A DNA stretch of 64,000 nucleotides from contig NC_072791.1 in NCBI RefSeq assembly GCF_028583425.1, positions 11,055,868 through 11,119,867 of the forward strand. Reading direction: 5' to 3'. The DNA is from Eublepharis macularius. Taxonomy: Eukaryota; Chordata; Lepidosauria; Squamata; Eublepharidae. This document shows positions 1 to 10,700 of this stretch, one piece after another. How positions within the stretch are numbered: the first letter of the stretch is position 1; every line of letters starts with the position of its first letter. Below the pieces are notes generated by a model. That model was not told the DNA's origin. It saw only the letters and a program-made list of their open reading frames with translations, and searched no databases. The position numbers and the translations under genes were made by a program.

Positions 1-235
1 GAAAGGAAGGGAACATTAACCAATGTTGACCATTAACGAAACCTAAAGCAAACCAACAGATCTGCAAATCTTGCAGATTTGAAGGAGGGTAGCGGAGTGG
101 TGTAATCTAGCCCCACTCCGATCAATAGCAATTCTTCCTCATGAAGACATAGCTTTTAACCATTAACTCCTCCCTTCTGCAAAGAAAAAAAAAGCGTCAC
201 GTGGATATTTTGCAGATGACTCATGAGAGAATCTA

Positions 236-469
236 GAGCAGAACCACAAGTGACAAAAGGCACAGATTGGACACTTGTCAGCTTCCCTCAAGTGTTGATG
301 GGAAATGTAGGTGTCCTGGTCCTGCAGCTTGGCTCTCCAACTGCTGTCCAATGGACTTTTCAACTGTCACTTGTCCAACATTCCGCCAACCTGCCTACAT
401 TTCCCATCAAAACTTGAGGGGAGCTGACAAGTGTCCAATCTGTGCCTTTTGTCACTTGTGGTTCTGCTC
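236..469. mobile_element. 234-bp inverted-repeat element, family A copy 1
   Basis: Non-autonomous DNA transposon with terminal inverted repeats GAGCAGAACCACAAGTGAC and long, nearly complementary arms around a short centre. It sits at the start of the SINE at 470-705. The flanks (CTA/TAA) do not give a clean 3-bp duplication here, unlike most sister copies. Confidence 0.85.
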
Positions 470-705
470 TAAGCGACAGGGTGTGCAGGAGAGCCCAAGT
501 ACCAGGTTTGATTCCCCACTCCTCCACGTATAGCCAGCTGGGTGACCTTGGGTCAATCACAGCTTCTAGGAGCTCTCTCAGCCCCACTCACCTCACAGGG
601 TGATTGTTGTTGTGGGGACAATGATAACATACTTTGTAAACCACTCTGAGTGGGTGCCAAGTCATCTTGAAGGGCGGTATATAAATCGAATGTTGTTATT
701 ATTCG
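470..705 (+). mobile_element. tRNA-derived SINE, 5' truncated
   Basis: Contains the RNA polymerase III B-box-like GGTTTGATTCC, the body motif GGGTGACCTTGGG, CACCTCACAGGGTGATTGTT and the tail GGGCGGTATATAAATCGAAT followed by a GTT/ATT run. This is the commonest SINE of the window. Confidence 0.8.
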
Positions 706-1165
706 AATGATCCAAAACACAATCAACAATAAGCAGAGGTCACATGTTATTGACTGGCCTTGCTAAGCTGATACAGGTTTCCACCAGAGACCTAAGTATC
801 AAACAGATATCGGCATAATATGTACGCTGTTCCTAGGAGCGCCATCTTTTGCAGTTCTGTAGGTGTTATGTCAGAAAGCTGTTGTTTTTCCATACAAATT
901 GCAAAGTTCTGCAGGAAAATGATTTGTCCTTAAACTGCGACTTCATATGTCCAGTAAAGCAGGTACTGTATATTCAGATGTGCATTTTTTTATTTTAAAA
1001 AATTGCTCTGAGGAATCACAGCAGAACAGGTAATAGTTAGGCTAGAGGCCAGTAAATTGCCCTACTTGACCCCATCAACTAGACAAAAAGGCAGCAGTCA
1101 AGTTAATGCCAGCTGGCCCGTTTAGCCACATCTGATGACACAGTGGAAGGATAAGATTGTTTCAC
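706..1165. other. PSAT1 intron 7, no recognised feature
   Basis: AT-rich intronic sequence; I see no gene or repeat in it. Confidence 0.5.
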
Positions 1166-1168
1166 CAT

Positions 1169-1820
1169 GGCCGTCGTCACACGGGCCCTTATTTCGTCAC
1201 TAGACTTATTTCGTCACTAGAAATAGTTTCTTCTGTTATCATTATTAGAACAGATTCTCCCATCTTTTGACGACTGCTTGCGCTTCCAATCAGTCACATT
1301 AAAAAGGAAAAGCGCAATTCGACAGTCTGTCAAAGTGCCTCTGGAAACGGGGACCAAAAAATCCCGCCCCTTTAAAAAAATTTTTTTTTGCATATTTGTG
1401 CTATATCACTCTTCTATTATACCAGTGTTGTGCTAGGCCAACCCAAAAGTCAACCGTGATAGGTAGCAGAGGTTTCCCGCCCATGGCAGAATAGTGCTAT
1501 AGCACTATAAGGCTGACGTTTTTTTAAAAAAAAATTACTTTGAGGCTTAATTGCGGGTCCCGCTGGGGCTTGTGGGAGTGTAGGGCAGGAGAATCAGTGT
1601 CACGTGAGACAGATGATTGGGGAGAGCGAGCGTTTTGGTGTTGCAAAGCATTCATAGTCGATCCAGGGCATTCACATGGAAGTGGATAAAGACGACATAA
1701 AGAGTCACAAAGCGTGAATTGGGGGAAACGGCAAAACCGCAAGAGAGCGGGAATAAGGTGAGCATTCAGTGGGAGTTGGCGCTAGTTTGGCACTAAATTT
1801 ATGGCCGTGTGACGACGGCC
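1169..1820. mobile_element. 652-bp TIR element, GGCCG group
   Basis: Terminal inverted repeats GGCCGTCGTCACACGG and its complement at the right end, flanked by the 3-bp duplication CAT (1166-1168, 1821-1823). The interior is AT-rich with no coding capacity seen. The terminal GGCCG and the 3-bp duplication are shared with the CpG palindromes at 8614, 53239 and 57378. Confidence 0.8.
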
Positions 1821-1950
1821 CATATGTAAGCTTGCAGATAAATATGAGAAGCAACTCCTACTCTTTACCACAATGCTCTCAACAACTCATGCAACAACAA
1901 ACAATTGCTGTCTATAACCACAGGCACAGAGAACAGGTATTGGTTATACA

Positions 1951-2184
1951 GAGCGGAACCACAAGTGACGCCTGACACAGGTTGGACACTTGCCAGCTTC
2001 CCTCAAGTTTTGGCAGGAAATGTAGGCAGCTTGGTGGAATGTTGGACAAGTGACAGTTGAAAAGTCCATTGGACAGCAGTCGGAGAGCCAAGCTGCAAGA
2101 CCAGGACGCCTACATTTCCCATCAAAACTTGAGGGAAGCTGACAAGTGTCCAACCTGTGTCAGGCGTCACTTGTGGTTCCGCTC
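1951..2184. mobile_element. Inverted-repeat element, family A copy 2
   Basis: TIR GAGCGGAACCACAAGTGACG; flanked by the 3-bp duplication ACA (1948-1950, 2185-2187). Same arms as copy 1, with its centre in the opposite orientation. Confidence 0.88.
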
Positions 2185-2187
2185 ACA

Positions 2188-2929
2188 GTCCATGTCAGTC
2201 CTGGTCAAAACAGGTCCATATCAGAACAAGTGTTCTGTTCACAAAACGGTCAGATCCTAAAACTGATCACTTTTTTTCAAATAACCTTACTTGTTTGAAA
2301 ATTTCCACAACGTTTTGTCAGGGCTAGAGTCTGATACCCTTCAAATTAACATGCATAAGACATTACTGCCATAGCAATTGTTCATACTGCCATATAATAC
2401 AGACAGGAAATGGAAGTGGAAGGGAAGGTTCAGAAAATCTTGCAAGGCAGGACATAGACAGTTCCCAGTGCTTTAAAAGGCATGTTACATTTTGGTCTGT
2501 CCAGTGAAGCATTTCCTTGCCTCGGTGGCATTTCCCAGGTAAACAGCCCTACTTCAGATAAGACTTTGCCTTCAGTCAAAAGCACGACACAGACATTGCC
2601 ACCTAAGCTGCAAACTGTAGCAGTACTTACTGATAAGGTAGATACACAGCTCAGCAGTACTGTAATTTCACTGCAGTAATGACCACCACTTTCATTTTAA
2701 ATTTCTAAATTTGCTAGAGGCAAAAACTGAATTAGGTATCTGGAAAGAATGCTCCTCTAGGCTTTAATCTCCAAATACCTGATGACTAGATGTTATATGC
2801 AAGATGAAGGTGCAAATATTACAATCTACAGACCATTCAAAATGTGTTTTTTTTTCTGTATGATTCAATTCTCATCAGACCTTGGAATGAACATGAAGTT
2901 AACTTTTCTTTGAAAGCACCCCTGAAGCT
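2188..2929. other. PSAT1 intron 7, no recognised feature
   Basis: Intronic sequence with no gene or clear repeat. The stretch 3003-3896, on the other side of the hairpin, is likewise empty apart from a C-run near 3157. Confidence 0.5.
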
Positions 2930-3002
2930 CTCTGCATGATAAAAGCTAGCACATCAAGAAGGAAACCTTCCTCCTGATGTGCTAGCTTTTGTCATGCAGA
3001 GT
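2930..3002. repeat. Near-perfect 73-bp hairpin
   Basis: Left arm from CTCTGCATGATAAAAGCTAG and right arm ending CTAGCTTTTGTCATGCAGAG; the arms are about 34 bp with a 3-4 nt loop. No neighbouring gene explains it. It could be a tiny MITE. Confidence 0.8.
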
Positions 3003-3904
3003 GACCCAGACTTGACGCCTTCACACAAGCCATTTCCTGTGTACATTCAGAAGTGGCAAAATACCATAAAAGGAGTGCCTTTTATCTGAGTTGGTCCCAA
3101 TTTGGTTAACCTGGTTAACATCACTGCTCAGAAGATCTCAGTGGAACCTGTGACAACCCCCCCCCACCTTGTTTCCTCCCTCCCCATCTCTCTCTCGGCC
3201 TAAACTGCCTCAAACATTTTGTTGTGAGGATAAAGTGGCGGGGAAGATAAATCTGTATGATGCCCTGAGCACAGAAATTAAATGAAGGCATGCACCTGAT
3301 CACCAGCATAGGTGAAGGCAAGAACTGGGGGAGGGAATGACTATGGTACAGAAGTAATGCAGAGGAGGGCTCTGGTAAGGGTTAAAGATCTAAAAGAAAT
3401 GAAGTTTACGAAACATGCAGATAGCTCTCTTCTGGAGTCACTAACAAGTAACACGCTAATCTAATCAATCAAATAAAATCCCACTGCCTAAATATACTTA
3501 AAAATAAAAACAAAGCTAGTTCTGATTCATGATTTTATCTGAGTCAAGTTCCACTTTTGATCCACAATGAAAACACAAGCAAGTACCTCGTGGATGTGGA
3601 CTGTTTTCCAATATCCCCCCCAAAGCTAAATTTCACAGAGTGAGTAACATCGGACAAAGGAAATTATAGTAATAACATTCAATTTATTATTATGTGTTAA
3701 GATAGCTTGTTAACTCTAGTCTGAATTTCTGCAAGTTTGCCTACAGCTTTGTTGCCTTTTTGCCCCATTTTTACTTTCCCTGGTCAATCCCAGACCACTT
3801 TCTCGTATTGTACAGAAGTCTGGCATGTTTTAAAAGATATCAGCTCCTAATTATTCAACGTGAAGATTTTTTAAAAAAATCTAGCCACCGGCAAGACTCT
3901 TCAT

Positions 3905-4227
3905 CAGGGCTTTTTTTCTGGGAAAAGAGGTGGTGGAACTCAGGACCGCACAATGATGTCACTTTGGGGCAGCTGGAACAAGAGGGGAGTTTTTTAAAGT
4001 TTAAATTGTCCTTGGCAAAAATGGTCACATGGCCGGTGGCCCCGCCCCTGATCTCCAGACAGAGGGGAGTTTAAATTGCCCTCTGCGCTGCGCCATCTGC
4101 ACAGTGCAGAGGGCAATCTACACTCCCCTCTGTTTGGAGATCAGGGGGCGGGGCCACCGGCCATGTGACTATTTTCAAGAGGAGCCGGAACTCTGTTCCA
4201 CCGTGTTCCTGCTGAAAAAAAGCCCTG
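3905..4227. mobile_element. hAT-like non-autonomous DNA transposon with palindromic core
   Basis: Ends are CAGGGCTTTTTTTC and its complement GAAAAAAAGCCCTG. Flanks CTCTTCAT (3897-3904) and CTTTTCAT (4228-4235) form an 8-bp target duplication with one mismatch, which is the hAT pattern. Inside, 4020-4175 is a long palindrome around GCCATGTGAC and GGGGCGGGGCC. Confidence 0.82.
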
Positions 4228-4594
4228 CTTTTCATTACCTCTTTCTAACATGTACTTCAGCTAAAATTTAAGGCATGTTTTCCAGAGTATTTCTTCATGT
4301 CCATATCAGAACAAGTCTGCACAGACAAATCATTGTCTTACTGTTGCTAGCCAGTCATGTTCTTCCATGCATACTTATCACAGAAGAGCAATCTTAGGTC
4401 GCCCTTGAGATCATTCGCTTTTTTGCCTGCTGCTCACAATTCTAACATTTGGATATGTTTCAGCAGCAGTTTTATAAGGTTTAGTCCTACCACTTCACGA
4501 AATGAAGGACATGCAGGCAGTGATCTATATCTTACAGTAAGCCACTTTGCGGTACGATAAAAATCATGTAATGAAAAAAATGAGAACAACTTAC

Positions 4595-4723
4595 ACATAG
4601 AATCCATTGGAATTGTCAATGATGTCATAAATCATTTGGGATTTAATTTGGCTAAGTTTGTCCATAGCCACAACTCCTCCATTGTTTTTTATCCACTCCA
4701 GGACCAAACCCATGATGTAGACA
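4595..4723 (-). CDS. PSAT1: PSAT1 exon 7
   Basis: 129 nt encoding [34 protein letters not shown] and SNGFY. Acceptor gatcctag, donor gtaagttg, phase 2. It is the last PSAT1 exon in the window; the human continuation CPVEPQNRSK is not found further left. Confidence 0.95.
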
Positions 4724-7700
4724 CTAGGATCAAACCAGAGGAGGCACCCGTTACTTGAAATAAACTATCATCCATTCATTTTGATGATGTTTCAATAAAA
4801 CAGGAAGACATGGTTTAGCTTACATTAGATCCAACAACTACCACAGAAGCAAAGGGAGAAGTCATCAGTTTCCAAGGCAGAAGCCTCATTATCTCTTTTA
4901 GAAACACACACACACAATCTACTCGCAATAGTAGAGTGGTTAGAGTGTCAGGCTAGGGTCTGGAAGAGCTCCAATCTCCATTTTGCCATAAAGCTCTCTT
5001 GGTGACCTTGAGCCTATCACACTCTCTCAGCCTCACCCACCTCACAGGATTGTTGAGATGATAAAATGCAGGAGGGAGAATGATGAGGTCCTTGGATGAA
5101 GTGCCCCCTCAAAGAGTACTTAATAAATAATAATTTCAGGTAGGTAGCCATTTTGGTTTCCAGTAGGACAGCAGAATTTGAGTCCAGTGGCACCTTAGAG
5201 ACCAACAAGATTTTTAATGTATAAGCTTTTGAGAGTCAAAGCTCTGTCTGAAGAAGGGAACATTGTATCTCAAAGCTTATACCTTTGAAAAATTTTGTTG
5301 GTCTCTAAAATGCCATTGGACTCAAAATCCTACTAATAAATAATAATAGGCAAAGCATCCTTTAATAGAAAAGTGAAATTTCTCAGGCAATGCAGGATAA
5401 CTTTCTGTGTGAATTTTTAAAATTTGTTTACAACAAATGTAAGGCTGCATATAAGATACAGATTTAAATAGGATAAAATATTCAGTATAAACTTCTTCAA
5501 CTGTACTGATTTGCAGAAATTAAGACTTAGACTTTAGAAAGAGAAGGGATGATTTCAAACATTCCTGATGTTTCAACAAGAAAAATTCTCTTTCAGTTTC
5601 ATTTCTCCCATGTGTGAATTGAATTTGTGATTCTTTATATTTGTGCCATTTTTTTCTTTCCTCACACCAAATTTCCCCATAAAACACATTTGTGCATCAA
5701 TACATTGGCACAATCCATAGACATATAAATACATATACTATTTTTATAAATACAGTACAAAAATAGCACATAAAAAGCACGACTTGGATACACACAACAT
5801 GCATACACAATGCAGTTAAATCTACAAAACAGCAAGAAGTAGAGAATTTACCTCCTGACAAAAACAAATACAAAGAGAGACAAAACAGGGAATGTTTGTC
5901 CATCTCTAAATCAAAGTGCCAAGCTTTGAATGATCAGGTGACATTAATGAATCTTGCCTTGAATAGCAACTGAAACACGCCACAAAGATATTGTCTACAC
6001 TGGTCTCTTCATTGCATGAACACAAACATTTTCACCACAAATGCATTTCAATCAAAACATAAATTTTTACTTGATCTTTTTTTTCTAGTAACTAGATAGT
6101 TCCTTCGTAGCTTACTTTTCAAACCAAAGTTTTAAAAAAGCAAACACACCAAGAGTCCAGTTGCTTTCATGCGCTTATGAACTAACCAGTTATTGAATGA
6201 AAACGCAAACATCCATTGCTCACTTTTTTGTGATTTTAACTGCAGAACTCTGCTTAACAGAGCACAGACAGTTCCCACGGATGCCACTTGGCATAATACA
6301 TAGCCAGCAAGGTTTTTTTAAGTGGCACCCTTCCAATAGGTCAGCTTTCATTAGCCCCACCATTAGACTCTCCAAAGGAGTGTTTCAAAAATAAGTTACG
6401 CTTAGAATTTCTCTCAAATGCAAATGCAAGTGTTCCATTTTTCATTCTAATCTCTTTACATTATTAAAGTTTAGACTTTTTTTCAGAGCCATATCATCAG
6501 ACCTAAGGTCACAATCCCAGACCTGTATGTGATTACTAAATTATAGTCTTGGGAGAAATTTAAAATTCATTTATGTGATCCTTGTCCCAGCATACACTGC
6601 AAGTGTCCACAAGCCATAGATTGCAATTACATTACAAACTTGAAAACTATGGTTTCTTTCTGTAAACTAGCACGCAATGCTTATTTGCAAGCACAGATCA
6701 GATCTTACTCATAATTAAAACCAAACAGTGGTTAATTATTTCATGGCATGTGAAGGCAAGAGGGATGGACTGGGCAAGCAAACCTCAAGTTCTTTTCAGT
6801 ATTTTTCAAGTAGTACCCAACTATGGTTTGGCACTGCATCTGAACCAAGTTATAATGTTTAAGACTTTTCATACAGTATCTCACAGTCGAAACACACGAG
6901 ATGAAATACCTAGATTCAACTCGTGTTCTCTTACCTAAAGGTTTGTCGGGAAGTGTAGGCGTCCTTGCAGCTTAAAGTTTAGCATTTACAGAGCAGAGAG
7001 GGAAGTGCGGGCATCCTTGCAGCTTAAAGTCTCCCGGTGCAGCCAGGCGTCGCTCTGCAGGGCCAGGCCGGGTGAGCGGAAGGGAAAATGCCGTGATGCA
7101 CCTTTAGAGTGGGAGGAAAGGCGCCCCACGCCTGCACTTCCCTCCTCGTTGCTCTGTAAATGCTAAACTTTTAGCTGCAAGGACGCCTGCACTGTAAATG
7201 CTAAACTTTAAGCTGCAAGGACACCTATACTTCCCGGCAAACCTTTAGGTAAGAGAACACAAGTTGAATCTAGGTATTTTGTCTCGTGTGTTTTGAGTCT
7301 CAGTAATCCTTGCAACAACCTGTTGATATTCCAGTACTGCATATGGGAAGCCCAGGGACAGTAGCTAGCCAAGGCTACCTAGAAAATCTATGGCTGAAAC
7401 AAGATTTGAAGGAAGAACTTCCCACATCTCAGGCCAGTGACTATACTACTTAAAAGGCAAACAGGAAGTTTTTCCCATTTAACTCAGTGTGGCCATGACT
7501 CGCACTTCCTTCAGATCCCTTCTGAAAACCTGGATTTCCTTTGCAGCCTTTCAGGACTCCTTTGCCCCCCTCTCCTACTATAACCGAGTCTAGGCATAAG
7601 CAAATAGAATGAGTATATTCTTCCACTATTTATCTGCACCTTCCTCTCTCCCTTCTGTTGTTTTCTTTGTCCCACAAGTTAAACTATAAAGCTCCTTATG

Positions 7701-10700
7701 GGAAAGACCTGTATCAACTTGTACTCTGTCGATGACAACTATTCAGTATCAGCCCCATAAACAGCCCCATCTGCCTAGTCACCAATGAAACCTAAGCCTA
7801 GGAGTTTCATTTTATTTATAAGGAGTTTATTGTGCCGGTTGTGGAAGAACTCAACATAGGACAGATCTGAATGTTTCTAGGGATGGGATGACACTTTCAG
7901 TGCCACAATGTAAGCCACTGTTTGTAGAGCAGCATTACAACAGATTTATAGGATCGGGCTTGTTTTGCTGATGCTCATCATGATGACCTGTCACATGTGT
8001 AGTACAAGGAAGATCTTGCTTTACTTTACTAAAGTACAGTTCTTCATTCACCCTCTCTTCTCTCTGCTTTGCAAACCCATAGCAACAACAACTCCTTCCA
8101 AAAAAAATCCTGCCAACCCATCCAGCTAAACTAACGCCAGATTCAGAACTCACCCTATTTGGCATCAGACTAAAATATGGAAGTCTTTACTGTCTAGCAA
8201 AGTGCACCCGCTTAATAACTGGGCAAGAAGGGAGTGACCCACTTTAAAACCATTCAGCAAGTTTCCATGCCATCCACAGGACAGCTTTAGTCACAGATTG
8301 AAATATCAGAAAAATCCTTGTAGCCAGAAAATGAGATTTCTCCCAGGGTAAAAAAAACCACTATTAATCTCCACTCAGGAGATTAATGTCAGGAAGACAG
8401 GGCTCCGTTTGGCAAGAGGTTAAAACGATCAGCATTGCACTAATTTAATTCAGTGCTTCGCTAGGCCACTCATGGACATTCAGTTCAGGTTTCCAGTCCG
8501 TTGATGCCAGCAACGTAGTAGAAAGAGAAGCAGTGAAAAGGAGGGAAACAGGGGGGGGCAATTTCTTGCAATACAGAAGCAGAATTTTAAAATCAAGTCA
8601 CAGGCAAGGCAAGGGCCGTTTCCAGATGGCTTACCTTCACCCGGGACATCGCGCCTCGTTGCGGGGAAAATGCAAAATATCGCGTTTCCTCGCGCGACTT
8701 TTGCGCGACATCGCGCAAAACTCACGCGAGGAAACGTGATATTTCGCATTTTCCCCGCAATGAGGCGCGATGTCCCCGGTGAAGGTAAGCCATCTGGAAA
8801 TGGCCAAGGTATCCTCCCACATTTACAACTTAATATTAAGACATCGATACAAACGTCCTTCAATATGGGCACCAGCACACACACAAAAACGATGGCAAAC
8901 GTTTTAAAATTGGGAAGGTTTCAGGTGTGCAAACTGCTTTCACCTTCATTGCCATACTCAGTTCAATGTATTATAGAATTCTGAATTTTTGGATAAGAAT
9001 TCAGAGGTCGCTGCATACATATTTGCACATGCATGAACTAATGACCCACTTGACAAAGCAAAATTTCACCAATGCCAGCAATTTGGATCAAGTTTGCAAA
9101 TACAACTTCTATGGGAATTCCTTTTTCATAACCCCAATGCTGAACTGGCAATTATTTATTTTTATTTATTCCATTATACAGCATGTATTGTCTACCTTTC
9201 TCAAAAACCCTCAAGTCAGACAATTATTAAGAAGGGCAGCATCGCCATTTCCCAAGACTACAGCAGAAAAACGCAATCTGGAGAGATTAAACACTAAACG
9301 AATGAAGGAAGAATTGAAAGGATTGTGGAAATCATAGACAGAAAAAAAATTATTCGCATGAGCTCCTGAATTTAGATCATCCACAGAAGACTGACCCAGG
9401 AGAAGCAATACTGTATCATTTACTGGGGTTGAAAATTAGTTCTAGTGCGCTAAAGACTTCCACCATGCCATTTTATACCCAGAAGAATTTGATTATGCAA
9501 CTAGATCAGCCTAACATTACATTGTGACACTGGCAACACAGCACAATGCAAAAGGCTATTTAAATTAGAGGATTGTGCTATAAAAATTCTCTCACAGAAG
9601 ATTGTCTTCCTTCTCGTTACTGACCTATCAGAAAGCAAATACGTATTTTCTCAAGCAGCTTTACATAGTAAACAATATGTAAACAACTAGCGGGATATCA
9701 TATTTTTCCAAATTACCTGAAGCAGGGAGGAGTGTTGTATAATGAGGCATTCTCCGACTGTGTTTTGTAGTCTAACACTATCGGGCACTCTTTGAGTGCA
9801 AAGCCAAGTAAGTCCTCCCGAACTATTACGGCTGTGACTCCAGCAGTGCCTATATTCTTCTGGGCACCAGCAAAAATTACACCAAACTTTAAAAAAAAGA
9901 AGAGAAAAATATTAAATATCAAGTAATGCATACATTATAAGCAGAAATTCCACATATAAGTACTTTCATATGTAAATGTTCAGTAGACCATGACTAACAG
10001 ACATCAAGAACTCCACAGAACTAGCCTCTTCACAATCTGGAAAAAATATAAGGTTTATATGGAAGATGGAATTCTTTCATGGGTGGTACCATACGAAGTA
10101 ATAGATCCGAGAACTGTCGATAACGAGCAGCAATGTTTAACTTACAAGGAGATAACACAAATACAAGATTCAAGATTAAAAATAAAGTCAGAAGAAGAGT
10201 TGTCTCCTTGTTATGGATGGTTTCAATATAGACAGATCAGAGATCTTTACAATTCGGACTGTTTAAAAGGAGGAATAAGAATGGAAAATTCAGAAATAGA
10301 AGAAGCGATATTACAAGAAGATAAGAAAGAAATTTCAAGAATTTACAAAATTCTTCTAAAATGGTATACAGAGGATGAGACAGTGAAAGTACAGATGGTG
10401 AAGTGGGCAATAAACTTTCATAAAGAGATATCAATGGAGGCCTGGGAGCACTTGTGGAAAAATACATTGAGGATTTCAACTTGCATGAACATTAAAGAGA
10501 ATGTATATAAAATGATATACAGATGGTATCTAACACCAAAGAAAATCGTGCTAGGAAACATTAATATGTCAGATAAATGCTGGAAATGTAAGAAGCATGA
10601 AGGATCATTGTACCATATGTGGTGGACTTGTGAAGTAGCTAAGCAATACTGGGGAGATATAATTGAAGTAATTAAGGAGATTTTACAAATCCAAATAAAT

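Noticed and set aside
24..235. Hidden exon or repeat at the left edge
   Set aside because: No open frame with family resemblance and no second copy of the sequence in the window.
1..4594. Search for PSAT1 exons 8 and 9
   Set aside because: No stretch on the minus strand encodes the conserved C-terminal segments (NRSKMNIPFR, SVGGIRASLYN types); they are presumed to be beyond the left edge.
8480..8884. 134-codon ORF and its mirror ORFs over the CpG palindrome
   Set aside because: Open frames on both strands follow from the palindrome's symmetry and CpG content; no protein features.
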